64,000 bases of DNA from Gammaproteobacteria bacterium (GCA_022819855.1 JAJEGN010000014.1:64501-128500), one strand, 5' to 3'; counted from the first letter of the stretch, positions 16,591-25,308 are shown. A program made the numbers and translations. Notes: generated by a model from the sequence alone, not told the origin.

Positions 16591-18437
16591 AACAGCTCCG
16601 AGGCGTCAGGCTCCGAGCGGTTTTCCTGATCGTAGCGGTTCGGGATGAAGTCGCCGGTGACCATGTCGCGATAGCTCAGGCCCGGGCCGACCATCGGGTA
16701 GACGCCCGCTTCGGGATCGATGATGGCTTCCAGGAAGGCGGGACCGTCATGGTTCAGGAATTCATCGAGCACCCGGGGGACATCCTTCTTGTCGTCGAGC
16801 CTCTTGGCGTACGAGAAGCCGTCGGCCTGCGCGGTCCTGACGAAGTCCTTCTTGCGCAGCGACTTGTCGCTGGCCGACAGCCGGCCCTTGAAGAAGAGCC
16901 GTTGCCATTGCATGACCATGCCGTCGCCGTAGTTGTTGAGCACGATGATCTTGATCGGCAGATCGTAGGTCGTGACGGTCTCCAGTTCGCCGAGATTCAT
17001 GCGGATGCTCGCGTCGCCGTCGACGTCGATCACGAGCTTGTCGGGCCGCGCGAACTGTGCGCCGATCGCGGCCGGGAGCCCATAACCCATCGTGCCCATG
17101 CTGCCCGAGGTAAGCCAGAGCCTGGGCTCGCGGAAATCGAAATATTGCGCCGCCCACATCTGGTGCTGGCCGACGCCGGTGGAGATGATCGCTTCGCCGC
17201 GCGTGATCGCGTTCATGGTCTCGATAAGGTAGTTCGGCTGGATCAGCGGGCTCTCGCGGTCGTAGTTGAGTCCGTACTTCGCCTTGAGTTCGGCCGTTTC
17301 GGCGTGCCAGTCCGAGAAGTCTGCCGAGAAGCCCGAACGGCGCGCGTACGCGACGAGCGCCTCGAGCACCGCGGGCAGCAAGCCGACGTGGTGCCAGTCC
17401 GCGGACTTGACCTTGTGGATTTCCGAAGCGTCGATGTCCAGGTGCAGGACCCTGCGCGCACGCCTGGCGAACTGATCGGGGATGCCGGCCACGCGATCGT
17501 CGAAGCGCGCCCCGACCGCGATCAGCAGATCGCAGTCGTCGACCGCGTAGTTCGCGCTCGCAAGGCCGTGCATGCCGAGCATGTGCATCGCGAGCGTGTG
17601 CTTGGTGTCGAAGCTGCCGAGCCCCATGAGCGTCGTTGCGACCGGGATTTCGAACTGCAGCGCGAACGCCCTGAGCGCCGCGCTCGCATCGCCGTTGACG
17701 ACGCCGCCTCCGACGTACAGCAGGGGACGCTTGCTCTCGGCGAGCATCGACAGGAACTCTTCGCATTTCGCTTCGCTGATCGCGTTGTGCTCGACTTCCG
17801 CCAGGCGGCGCCGGTAGCCCGGGATCGGCAGGTTGCCGTCGCCGCGGAAGGGGCCTTCCCAGTTCTGCACGTCCTTGGGCACGTCGATGACGACCGGTCC
17901 GGGACGGCCGGTTCTTGCAATCTCGAACGCCGTGCGAACCGTCGCTTCGAGCCTGGTCGGGTCGGTGACGAGAAAAACGTGCTTCGCGACCGACCCCATG
18001 AGTGCGCTGACCGGCGCTTCCTGAAATGCGTCCGAGCCGATCGAGCCCGTCGGCACCTGACCGCAGATGACCACGATCGGCGTCGAGTCGGCCATGGAAT
18101 CGCGCACGGGCGTCACGCAGTTCGTGGCGCCGGGCCCCGAGGTCACCATGACGACGCCGACCTGGCCGCTCGCGCGCGCGAAGCCCGCCGCCATGAAGCC
18201 CGCGCCCTGTTCGTTTGCCGGAACGATCAGCGGCATCGGCTCATCGCTCGGGCTGCCGTGCGTCTCGTTGTAGACGAACACGGAATCGTAGGTCGGCAGG
18301 ATGGCGCCGCCGCTGTAACCGAAGATCGTGTCGACGCCTTCGTCGGCCAGCACCTGCACGATCGTGTCGGCGCCGGTCATGCGCTGGCCGGCGAGCGGAT
18401 GTGCGGTCGGGATGCGCGTTCGGGTCTGCGTGTTCAC
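16587..18437 (-). CDS. ilvI: Acetolactate synthase large subunit
   Basis: Thiamine-diphosphate enzyme making 2-acetolactate or 2-aceto-2-hydroxybutyrate for valine, leucine and isoleucine synthesis. It has the catalytic glutamate (PANEQGAGFMA), the FAD/pyruvate middle domain and the ThDP-binding GDGDASIRMNLGELETV motif. Start choice is uncertain: GTG 18437 has a GGA-containing ribosome site and gives 616 aa; ATG 18380 gives a length nearer the family norm; the frame is open to 18539. The small subunit lies next door but points the other way, which is unusual. The stop lies in a CTAG shared with bioA. Confidence 0.92.
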   Translation of the reverse strand: MNTQTRTRIPTAHPLAGQRMTGADTIVQVLADEGVDTIFGYSGGAILPTYDSVFVYNETHGSPSDEPMPLIVPANEQGAGFMAAGFARASGQVGVVMVTSGPGATNCVTPVRDSMADSTPIVVICGQVPTGSIGSDAFQEAPVSALMGSVAKHVFLVTDPTRLEATVRTAFEIARTGRPGPVVIDVPKDVQNWEGPFRGDGNLPIPGYRRRLAEVEHNAISEAKCEEFLSMLAESKRPLLYVGGGVVNGDASAALRAFALQFEIPVATTLMGLGSFDTKHTLAMHMLGMHGLASANYAVDDCDLLIAVGARFDDRVAGIPDQFARRARRVLHLDIDASEIHKVKSADWHHVGLLPAVLEALVAYARRSGFSADFSDWHAETAELKAKYGLNYDRESPLIQPNYLIETMNAITRGEAIISTGVGQHQMWAAQYFDFREPRLWLTSGSMGTMGYGLPAAIGAQFARPDKLVIDVDGDASIRMNLGELETVTTYDLPIKIIVLNNYGDGMVMQWQRLFFKGRLSASDKSLRKKDFVRTAQADGFSYAKRLDDKKDVPRVLDEFLNHDGPAFLEAIIDPEAGVYPMVGPGLSYRDMVTGDFIPNRYDQENRSEPDASELF

Positions 18438-18504
18438 GGTCGTCTGTTCCGTCGAGCCCGGCCCATCAGCCCGGTACATGCGGGTCGAGTGTTGACTAAA
18501 AGTT

Positions 18505-18523
18505 ACAGCATTGCAATAGCTGT
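18505..18523. promoter_or_regulatory. Imperfect palindrome between divergent ilvI and ilvH
   Basis: The 19 bases ACAGCATTGCAATAGCTGT read as arms ACAGC / GCTGT around the perfect palindrome ATTGCAAT, with one extra A on the right. It is in the only AT-rich part of the 134-base divergent intergenic region, which also has a TTGACT at 18492-18497. This is where one regulator could act on both genes. Lrp-type control is known for ilvIH in enterobacteria, but assigning this site to Lrp is inference. Confidence 0.4.
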
Positions 18524-18571
18524 TGTTCTGAGCCAGCATTGTGCGGCTTGGCCAGGGCTGGCGGCAATGCC

Positions 18572-19069
18572 ATGAGACATATCATTTCGATTCTCCTTCA
18601 GAACGAGGCAGGCGCGCTGTCGCGCGTGTCCAATATGTTTTCGTCGCGCGGATACAACATCGAGAGCCTCAACGTTGCGCCGACGGCCGACGAAACGGTC
18701 TCGCGACTGACGCTCGTGACCACGGGATCCGAAGAGGTGATCGACCAGATCAGCAAGCAGCTCGGGAAGCTCGTTGACGTTGTCGACATCACGGACATGA
18801 CCAGCGCCGATCATGTCGAGCGGGAACTCGCGCTCTTCAAGCTGCATCTCGTCGACGGCAAGACGCAGCAACTGAAGAAACTGCTCGCCAGCTCCAACGC
18901 CCGGGTGCTCGACGACCACGAGGGCCACTACACGATCGAGCTCATCGGCGGCAGCCAGGAGATCGACCGGTTTCTCGACCGGATCAGGCGCCTTTCCGAC
19001 CTCTCCACGGTCGTGCGCAGCGGTGCGATGGCCGTGGCCCGCGGTGCGCCCGTGTTCGCCAGGGGTTGA
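18572..19069 (+). CDS. ilvH: Acetolactate synthase small (regulatory) subunit
   Basis: The 165 aa product has an N-terminal ACT domain starting MRHIISILLQNEAGALSRV, with the valine-binding NEAGALSRV and RGYNIESL motifs, and the IlvH C-terminal domain. It raises activity of, and gives valine feedback to, the large subunit. The start at 18572 matches IlvH proteins; the frame extends 33 bases further upstream. The large-subunit gene starts about 134 bases away on the opposite strand instead of immediately upstream in one operon. proB begins 27 bases after the stop. Confidence 0.93.
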   Translation: MRHIISILLQNEAGALSRVSNMFSSRGYNIESLNVAPTADETVSRLTLVTTGSEEVIDQISKQLGKLVDVVDITDMTSADHVERELALFKLHLVDGKTQQLKKLLASSNARVLDDHEGHYTIELIGGSQEIDRFLDRIRRLSDLSTVVRSGAMAVARGAPVFARG

Positions 19070-19096
19070 GCGCACTCGGCCGAACAAGTTGTCCGG

Positions 19097-20245
19097 ATGG
19101 CCAGACCAATGAGCGATGGATCGACAAACGCCGACCGACTCCTCGGCGCGCGCCGCGTGGTCGTCAAGATCGGCTCGGCCCTGTTCATCGATCAGGACAC
19201 CGGTGCGCTCGACGAAGACTGGCTCACGGCGCTCTGTGAGGATGTCGTGTGGCTGTGCGAATCGGGCGGTCAGGTCGTGCTTGTGTCTTCGGGCGCCGTC
19301 GCGCTTGGTGCGCGCGAACTCGGGATCGACCCGCGCCGCGCGCGCCTCGAGGACAACCAGGCCGCTGCCGCCGCCGGACAGATTCTGCTCGCCCACGCGT
19401 ATCATGAGGCGCTGCGCAGGGTCGAACTGACGACAGCACAGGTCTTGTTGACGCTCGACGACAGCGAGAGCAGGCGCCGCTACCTCAACGCATGCAGGAC
19501 GCTGCTGACGCTTCTTGCCCGCGGTGCGGTCCCCGTCGTGAACGAGAACGATACCGTCGCGACGCAGGAGCTTCGCTACGGGGACAACGATCGTCTCGCA
19601 GCGCGGGTCGCGCAGATGGTCAGCGCCGACTGCATGGTCCTCCTGTCCGACGTCGACGGTCTTTACACCCGCGATCCGCAGCGCAACGACGATGCCGAGC
19701 ACGTCCCCGAAGTCACCGGCATCGACGAGCGGATCCGCGCGATGGCCGGCGGTCCGGGTTCGGCGCATGGTTCAGGCGGCATGCATACCAAGCTTGATGC
19801 GGCGCGGATCGCCACCGGCGCCGGCTGCCGTGTGGCGATCACCAGCGGGCGCGTCCGGCGGCCGCTCAAGGCCTTGAGCGAGGGTGGCCGGGCGACGTGG
19901 TTCCTGTCGACGGCGACGCCCGCGGCGGCCCGCAAGCAATGGATCGCGGGAACGCTCAAGCCCAAGGGCAGCGTGAGCGTCGATGCCGGCGCCGAGCGGG
20001 CGCTGGCCTCGGGCCGGAGCCTGCTGCCCGCCGGCGTCACCGATGTCGCGGGAAGTTTCGAGCGCGGCGACGCGGTACGCGTACTGAACCGACTGGGCGT
20101 CGAGTTGGGCCGCGGGCTGATCGGCTACTCGTCCGACGAGGCTCGCGCGATCGCCGGCAAGCAATCGGACTTCATAGCGAGCGTCTTGGGTTATCGCGGC
20201 CGGGATGAGATGATCCACCGCGACGACTTGGTGTTGATGCATTGA
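19097..20245 (+). CDS. proB: Glutamate 5-kinase
   Basis: First step of proline synthesis: ATP-dependent phosphorylation of glutamate. Of 382 aa, the amino-acid kinase domain occupies about 18-270, with VVVKIGSAL, LVSSGAVALG, NENDTV and SDVDGLYTRDP. A PUA domain follows from about 290 to the end, as in full-length ProB. ATG 19097 or ATG 19109 are both possible starts. It lies 3 bases before proA, forming a proBA unit that may be co-transcribed with ilvH. Confidence 0.95.
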   Translation: MARPMSDGSTNADRLLGARRVVVKIGSALFIDQDTGALDEDWLTALCEDVVWLCESGGQVVLVSSGAVALGARELGIDPRRARLEDNQAAAAAGQILLAHAYHEALRRVELTTAQVLLTLDDSESRRRYLNACRTLLTLLARGAVPVVNENDTVATQELRYGDNDRLAARVAQMVSADCMVLLSDVDGLYTRDPQRNDDAEHVPEVTGIDERIRAMAGGPGSAHGSGGMHTKLDAARIATGAGCRVAITSGRVRRPLKALSEGGRATWFLSTATPAAARKQWIAGTLKPKGSVSVDAGAERALASGRSLLPAGVTDVAGSFERGDAVRVLNRLGVELGRGLIGYSSDEARAIAGKQSDFIASVLGYRGRDEMIHRDDLVLMH

Positions 20246-20248
20246 GAG

Positions 20249-21544
20249 ATGACGCAGATGACTATCGCCAACCGTGAACTTGAACTCGGCCTGTACGAGC
20301 AGATGATGGGTCTCGGGCGCGCCGCTCAGGAAGCGGCCGCTGTGCTCGCAAGAGCGCCGGGCGATGTGAGGAACGCCGTGCTTCGCGGCGCGGCGAGCGA
20401 GATCCGCGAATTTTCGGCGGCGATCCTCGCCGCGAACGAGCGCGACTGCGAAGACGGCAAGCGGCTCGGGCTCTCGGCCGCCATGATCGACCGGCTCGCG
20501 CTCGACGACTCGAGGATCGAGGCCATGGCCCAGGGCGTCGAGTCGATCGCCGAACTCGACGACCCCGTCGGTCAGGTCATCGCCGAATGGGATCGTCCGA
20601 ACGGCCTCAGGATCGAGCGCGTGCGCGTGCCGCTCGGCGTGATCGGCATCATCTACGAGAGCCGGCCGAACGTTACCGCGGATGCAGGCGCCCTGTGCCT
20701 GAAGAGCGGCAATGCGGTGATCCTGCGCGGCGGTTCGGAAAGCGCGCGCTCGAGCGCCGCGATTCACGCCTGCCTCGCGCGTGCGCTCGCCGCTCACGGC
20801 CTGCCCGAGACCGCCATCCAGATGGTGCCGACGCAGGATCGCGAGGCCGTCGGCATCCTGTTGCGCGACATGGGGCAGTACGTCGACGTCATCGTTCCGC
20901 GCGGTGGCAAGGGCCTGATTTCTCGCGTCCAGCAGGACGCGCGCGTGCCCGTGATGGGCCATCTGGAGGGCATCTGCCACACCTATGTGCATGCGGCGGC
21001 GGACCTCGACATGGCCCGGCGCCTCGTGGTCAACGCGAAGATGCGGCGAACCGGCATCTGCGGCGCCACCGAGGCCGTGCTCGTCGACCGCGCCTGCGCA
21101 GACACCCACCTCGGACCGATCGTCGCCGACCTGCTCGAAGCCGGCTGCGAGGTTCGCGGCGATCCGGCGACGGTTGCCGCCGGCTCAGGCGTCAAACCGG
21201 CCGAGCGTTCCGACTGGGGCAAGGAGTATCTGGACGCGATCGTCGCCGTCAGGGTCGTCGACGGCATCGACGCGGCGCTCGAGCATGTGCGGACTCACGG
21301 CTCCGGGCACACCGATGCCATCGTGACCGAGGATGCCGCGGCGGCCGAACAGTTCGCGCGCGAACTCGACAGCGCGATCGTCATGCACAACGCCTCGACC
21401 CAGTTCGCCGACGGCGGCGAGTTCGGCATGGGCGCGGAGATCGGCATCGCGACGGGACGAATCCACGCGCGCGGACCGGTCGGCGCGGCGGAACTGACGA
21501 GCTACAAGTACGTCGTGCACGGTTCGGGACAGACGCGGCCGTAA
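20249..21544 (+). CDS. proA: Gamma-glutamyl phosphate reductase
   Basis: NADPH-dependent reduction of glutamyl-5-phosphate to the semialdehyde, second step of proline synthesis. The 431 aa aldehyde-dehydrogenase-fold protein has the ESRPNVT motif and the catalytic cysteine region [11 protein letters not shown]. The C-terminal [19 protein letters not shown] is characteristic of ProA. Start ATG 20249; a second ATG at 20258 is in frame. It directly follows proB. Confidence 0.95.
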   Translation: MTQMTIANRELELGLYEQMMGLGRAAQEAAAVLARAPGDVRNAVLRGAASEIREFSAAILAANERDCEDGKRLGLSAAMIDRLALDDSRIEAMAQGVESIAELDDPVGQVIAEWDRPNGLRIERVRVPLGVIGIIYESRPNVTADAGALCLKSGNAVILRGGSESARSSAAIHACLARALAAHGLPETAIQMVPTQDREAVGILLRDMGQYVDVIVPRGGKGLISRVQQDARVPVMGHLEGICHTYVHAAADLDMARRLVVNAKMRRTGICGATEAVLVDRACADTHLGPIVADLLEAGCEVRGDPATVAAGSGVKPAERSDWGKEYLDAIVAVRVVDGIDAALEHVRTHGSGHTDAIVTEDAAAAEQFARELDSAIVMHNASTQFADGGEFGMGAEIGIATGRIHARGPVGAAELTSYKYVVHGSGQTRP

Positions 21545-21627
21545 TTACCCGCGCTGCGAGGCCGCCAACGCCGGTTCTTCTGCCCGTCAGCCGTTCGGCC
21601 AGATTGCCGGCGACCCCTGAACGAGCC

Positions 21628-21666
21628 GCGGCCCGCCCCCGGAGTTTGAGCCGGGAGGCGGGCCGC
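21628..21666. terminator. GC-rich hairpin downstream of proA
   Basis: GCGGCCCGCC (21628-21637) pairs with GGCGGGCCGC (21657-21666), extended by an inner CCGG/CCGG. There is no T-run on either side, so it may be a factor-assisted terminator or an RNA-stabilising 3-prime hairpin. It lies between the convergent proA and the small exported-protein gene. Confidence 0.4.
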
Positions 21667-21710
21667 TGGCGTTGGTATGGGTCGTCGGAATCCGATTCGT
21701 CAGATGGCGG

Positions 21711-22223
21711 TCAGAACCGCAGGATATGTCCCGGATCGGAATCGGCATCGAGATCGGGCAGCTTCGGCAGAAATTCCTGTTCGGCCATCTCGACCGAGGC
21801 AGGATCGAGTTCCCAGGCGACCGTCACGGCGGCGGCGTCAGCGACCGAAAAGTCGACAGGCCCAGCGGCATCGAAGCTCGGCGGGCTCGCCCGATACACC
21901 CGAACCACCGGAGGCAGGCGCTCCGGCCCTTGCCACTGCGTCGCGGCGACCGGTTCCGTCTGCAGGTCGGCGGGATACTTCGCGGTCACGGTCACGACCT
22001 CGATGGGAGGGAGCTCGCGCAGCCTGGCCATGAGGAACTCCATGGTCGGGAAGTCGTCAGGACTGACCGTGACGATCACTTCTTCCATGACCGCAACGCT
22101 CGCATTTGCCTGCGCGTCGGTGATGTTGGCAGGTTCCTCCGAGGCGGCCGCGCCCGCGGCGTGGGCCACGCCCGATCCCGCCAGAAGGACGATTGCCGAG
22201 AAAAAGTTGCGTTGTGCGTTCAT
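21711..22223 (-). CDS. Small exported protein of unknown function
   Basis: The ATG at 22223 has a good AGGGAG ribosome site; the frame is open 45 bases further. The 170 aa product has a signal peptide (about 1-22, ending VAHA). Two short stretches, MEEVIVTV and VVTVTAKYP, look like the TonB-box-adjacent EEVVVTA segments seen in gammaproteobacterial exported proteins. The rest has no domain I recognise. It is probably periplasmic. It is isolated, convergent to proA. Confidence 0.6.
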   Translation of the reverse strand: MNAQRNFFSAIVLLAGSGVAHAAGAAASEEPANITDAQANASVAVMEEVIVTVSPDDFPTMEFLMARLRELPPIEVVTVTAKYPADLQTEPVAATQWQGPERLPPVVRVYRASPPSFDAAGPVDFSVADAAAVTVAWELDPASVEMAEQEFLPKLPDLDADSDPGHILRF

Positions 22224-22522
22224 TGCCGTGCTCCCTGTATGAGTCCGTTGACATCGAGTACAGGGCAATCATGCGCGGCGGAGCGCAACGCCGTCTCTGT
22301 AGATACCTCAAGATTGGCCAAGTTTGCTTGGCTACGCAGAAGTTTCGGCGTGGCATTAGAATTCCTCGAATGGTTGCCATATCTGCATGTGCTTCCTGTA
22401 ATGATTTCTAACTTTTTAGGCGACTCAAAAACATCGAACTTGATGGGTTCAACGGCACGGCCGGCCGGTCGGGGCAAATGTGGTCGTAGCCGTCGATCCT
22501 GGTGACGAGGACAGGTACCGGG
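22224..22522. other. AT-richer intergenic stretch at the edge of a variable island
   Basis: About 300 bases with no supportable gene. It is noticeably richer in A and T than its surroundings, notably around 22300-22430. It divides the exported-protein gene from the DUF3883 gene and marks a change from housekeeping to accessory content. No terminator, att-like repeat or clear promoter was found. Confidence 0.4.
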
Positions 22523-23374
22523 ATGCCATCGGGTAGTTGGAGCAGACAGGAAGTCGAGGCCACCGTTCAGGATTATCTCGACATGCTGGCGACTGAAATT
22601 CGCGGCGAGCCGTTCAACAAGGCTGCCCACAACCGGACTCTCCGTCGCAAGCTGAACGGGCGCAGCCGCGGGGCGGTCGAACGCAAGCACCAGAACATCA
22701 GCGCGGTCCTGATCGATCTGGGCCGTCCGTACATTAACGGCTACAAACCGCTCGGCAACATCCAGGGAATGCTAAGGGAAATCGTACCGGAACACGTTGC
22801 AGAACTCGATGACTTGGTAGCCGCGGATGTGACGGCGCCGCAAGACCGGGCTGTCGTCGATGACGTGCTCGAAATCATGGTAGAACCACCGGCGCCAACC
22901 CAGGCATCGGCTGACGGATCGCGCTACTCGGTAAGGGACATTGTCGCAGTCCGCGACCGTGTCGACCCGATCGATTACCTTCGTCGCGAGGCGCTCAATC
23001 GAGATCTCGGCGACGCTGGCGAAGATTTGGTCATGGAGTTCGAACGCGTGAGGCTGCGGAACGCCGGCGAAGAACGCCTCGCGGAGAAAGTCGAACAGGT
23101 CTCGAAGACTGTCGGTGACCAAGCGGGTTTTGACATCCGTTCGTACGATGCCGATGGACGGGACAGATTCATCGAAGTCAAGACGACGCGCTATGGCAAG
23201 TACACGCCGTTTTACATCAGCGCCGGCGAGGTTCGGTTCTCTGGAGCGCACGCGGACGCTTACCATCTCTACCGCTTGTTCGAGTTTCGGCGCGCACCCA
23301 GACTATTCGTCTTGCCTGGGGACGTTCGGGGGCATGCGCGCTTGCAGCCGACAAACTACCGCGCCCACCTCTGA
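22523..23374 (+). CDS. DUF3883-domain protein (PD-(D/E)XK nuclease-like)
   Basis: Starts at ATG 22523, or at GTG 22502. The N-terminal domain (about 1-85) has the WSRQEVEATVQDYLDML and KHQNISAVLIDLG motifs often seen ahead of DUF3883 domains. The C-terminal DUF3883 domain (about 165-250) has the NRDLGDAGEDLVMEFE helix and the nuclease-like core GFDIRSYDADGRDRFIEVKTT, in which the D...EVK pattern fits a PD-(D/E)XK active site. DUF3883 proteins are frequent in restriction and other defence loci. Here it stands alone in an accessory island, so a defence role is inference. Confidence 0.75.
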   Translation: MPSGSWSRQEVEATVQDYLDMLATEIRGEPFNKAAHNRTLRRKLNGRSRGAVERKHQNISAVLIDLGRPYINGYKPLGNIQGMLREIVPEHVAELDDLVAADVTAPQDRAVVDDVLEIMVEPPAPTQASADGSRYSVRDIVAVRDRVDPIDYLRREALNRDLGDAGEDLVMEFERVRLRNAGEERLAEKVEQVSKTVGDQAGFDIRSYDADGRDRFIEVKTTRYGKYTPFYISAGEVRFSGAHADAYHLYRLFEFRRAPRLFVLPGDVRGHARLQPTNYRAHL

Positions 23375-23377
23375 ACG

Positions 23378-23552
23378 TCAGGCCCCGTCGATGGCTTCAA
23401 AGCGCAGCGTCGGACCGTCGCCGCGCCGGGAATAGCGATGCTCGCTGGCCATGTCCTTGAGCGCCGCATCACGATCCTCGGTCGTCCCGTAGCACCGATT
23501 GCGTTCCCAATCCGCGCCAAGCAGACGTGCGGGGGATTCCCCGCGCGGCAGG
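23378..23552 (-). pseudogene. Truncated copy of the small hypothetical gene at 24317
   Basis: These 175 bases align without gaps to 24317-24491, at about 80% identity by hand. On the minus strand they encode the same C-terminal 57 residues (from LPRGES to the stop, including RLLGADWER and HRYSRRGD). Similarity ends abruptly at 23552 and no start codon remains, so this is a 5-prime-truncated duplicate. It lies 3 bases after the DUF3883 gene stop. Confidence 0.65.
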
Positions 23553-23663
23553 ATTCAACGAATCAATCAGATATTTCTCCGAGCGGTCGCTTGTGGACAT
23601 CCCGGACTTGATTGAGGCACAACGCGGCAAGACAATCGCCGTGCTCTTAATCGAGGCAGGGTA
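23549..23663 (+). pseudogene. Orphan C-terminal coding fragment
   Basis: Directly at the breakpoint of the truncated duplicate, the plus strand has a 38-codon open stretch (FNESIRYF...TIAVLLIEAG then TAG) with good coding character but no start codon. I do not recognise the family. It looks like the tail of a gene whose front was lost in the same rearrangement. Confidence 0.3.
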
Positions 23664-23679
23664 GACATGTACGAGATTC

Positions 23680-24102
23680 ATGACGAAGACGGCACGGCCT
23701 ATTAGGGAACGGGTGGCCCCGAGGATGTTCCCGCTTTCGGACGCGGCGGGGGCGGTCGAGTCGTTGGAGCGGGAGTTTCCGGCAATCGAGACTGAGGAAA
23801 GGACGATGATGGCATTGGCGAAACGGGTCCAGGAGTGGGAGGCGGAGTGGCGCCGGCAAGGCTTGGAGGAGGGGCTCGAACAGGGCCGAGCGCAGGGTCT
23901 CGCGGCGGAGCGCGAACTGCTGTGCCGACAGGCGACCCGCAAGTTCGGTGCCGCGATCGGTGACGCGCTGGTCCGCTATCTTGCCGACGTTTCCGACCCG
24001 GAACGTCTCGCGGGGATCGGGGAACGCATCATCGATTGCGGCACGGGAGCCGAGCTGCTTGGGTGGCTCGATGCGAACCGCGACGGCGCCGACGCACATT
24101 GA
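23680..24102 (+). pseudogene. Remnant of an Rpn/DUF4351-type protein (C-terminal part)
   Basis: The 140-residue frame has the charged helix EEWRRQ-like region (EWEAEWRRQGLEEGLEQGR) followed by a compact domain (LLCRQATRKFG...LADVSDPERLAGIGERI) typical of the C-terminus of Rpn recombination-promoting nuclease / DUF4351 proteins. The N-terminal PD-(D/E)XK nuclease is missing. It could be a solo C-terminal protein, but its place among other fragments favours a remnant. Confidence 0.5.
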
Positions 24103-24316
24103 CCGGAGAACGAACTCCACAGGGGCCGCAATTACAACGACTTTCGTGAAAGAGTGATGATCGTGCTCCGGGCGGTCGCGACTACCCCGGACACTCCAGC
24201 CTCAGATCTTCTGCAAGAAACACTTGTGCGCTGAGCCTCATTCGTACCCGTTCCAAATTCGAAAGAGGCGGCGCTTGTCGAGCATCGACAAAGCGATTTT
24301 CTCGTGGAACCTGGCG

Positions 24317-24491
24317 TCAGGTGGTGTCGACGGCTTCGAAACGCAGCGTCGGCCGATCACCGCGCCTGGAATAGCGGTGCTCGCTGGCCATGTCCTCAAG
24401 TGCCGCATCGCGTTCGTCGGCGGTGGCATACCAGTGAAAGCGCTCCCAATCCGCGCCAAGCAGACGTGCGAAGGATTCGCCGCGCGGCAGG
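24317..24491. repeat. 175-base degenerate direct repeat (partner at 23378-23552)
   Basis: Ungapped alignment of the two 175-base segments, same orientation, spaced 939 bases apart, about 33 mismatches by hand count. Both start at a stop codon of the encoded frame and the similarity ends sharply at the right, which indicates duplication followed by truncation. Confidence 0.65.
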
Positions 24492-24670
24492 CTTACGCGA
24501 ATGCCGAACGGCTTTGCCGCCGCAGGCTCGCGGCTCAGATTGTGTGCGTCGCAAATCTCCATGGGCGGGACCGCGTCAGTGACCGGCAAATCATAGCCCA
24601 ACGCGCGGGAGGCGGCATGAGTGCGGTCACTGGCGCCGCGCACAACCCAGTTGACGTTCCTCGGCTCCAT
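24317..24670 (-). CDS. Small hypothetical protein next to RIO-like kinase
   Basis: Maximal frame 117 aa, overlapping the kinase gene by 44 bases. An ATG at 24562 would give a tidier 81 aa product. The conserved-looking core is VSLPRGESFARLLGADWERFHWYATADERDAAL...HRYSRRGD. No known domain that I can name. It follows the kinase on the same strand and is likely co-transcribed. A truncated second copy of its 3-prime end lies at 23378-23552. Confidence 0.55.
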   Translation of the reverse strand: MEPRNVNWVVRGASDRTHAASRALGYDLPVTDAVPPMEICDAHNLSREPAAAKPFGIRVSLPRGESFARLLGADWERFHWYATADERDAALEDMASEHRYSRRGDRPTLRFEAVDTT

Positions 24671-25292
24671 CGCGTTCGGGCCAGCCGAGGACGCGCCGCG
24701 TCACGAAGCGGTACGGCGGCTTGAACAGCATTCGCCAGAGCCGCGCCATGAGGGACGGTCGCGCAAGCAACTCGCGCTGCCTTCGCGTGAGCTCGTCGGG
24801 CAGATAGTGGCGCTTGTGCTTGAGCAGATGGCGCAGGTCCTCGCGTGCGAGCAGGCGAAACCATCGGCCGCGCCGGGCTGAGACGACGGCGAGCTGGAAA
24901 TCGACAACGGCCGGGCGCTCTCCGGGCATGCAGATCCAGTTGGCCTCCTTGGCGAGGTCGTTGTGGGCGACGCCGCAGCGGTGCATCCGGAACAGGAGTC
25001 TCTGGGCGCGCCGGAAATACTGCCTTGTGGCCGGTTGCCCGACGTGCATCGGCACGCCGGGCAGCCAGGTCCGTCTGAGTGCATGGCCGTCGAAACCGAC
25101 CAGGCGCGGCGTGCCTGCCTGACCGTCCAGCGCCGTGAGCGCCGCTGCTTCGCGCCGCGCGAGTCTTTCGGCAAGCCAGCGCACACAGCGGTGGGCTGAC
25201 CGCGTGTCGCGAACGACCACGACGGCGCCGTCTTCCTCGCCGAGTCCCACCGTACCGAGGCTGTCTCGCTTCAGGATTCGTCCAACGCTCAT
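24627..25292 (-). CDS. RIO-like small protein kinase
   Basis: The 221 aa product has the catalytic-loop signature HNDLAKEANW (H-x-D with Asn) and a VVDFQLA metal-binding motif in place of DFG, as in RIO/lipopolysaccharide-kinase-like proteins. The N-lobe is short and the phosphate loop is not evident. It is rich in arginine, with a C-terminal basic helix that might be peripheral to the membrane. The substrate is unknown. The start is only 16 bases from the divergent GTG start of the AAA/WD40 gene, so the promoters must overlap the opposing coding regions or one start is misplaced. Confidence 0.7.
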   Translation of the reverse strand: MSVGRILKRDSLGTVGLGEEDGAVVVVRDTRSAHRCVRWLAERLARREAAALTALDGQAGTPRLVGFDGHALRRTWLPGVPMHVGQPATRQYFRRAQRLLFRMHRCGVAHNDLAKEANWICMPGERPAVVDFQLAVVSARRGRWFRLLAREDLRHLLKHKRHYLPDELTRRQRELLARPSLMARLWRMLFKPPYRFVTRRVLGWPERDGAEERQLGCARRQ

Positions 25293-25308
25293 TGCTACAC
25301 TACGAGCC

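Noticed and set aside
16749-18575. 608-codon open frame antisense to the acetolactate synthase gene
   Set aside because: It mirrors the strongly supported ilvI frame. In GC-rich DNA such long antisense frames arise from codon bias; no recognisable protein features.
23469-23942. Minus-strand 157-codon frame over the Rpn-like remnant
   Set aside because: It spans the truncated duplicate, the orphan tail and the remnant in a frame unrelated to any of them; a shadow.
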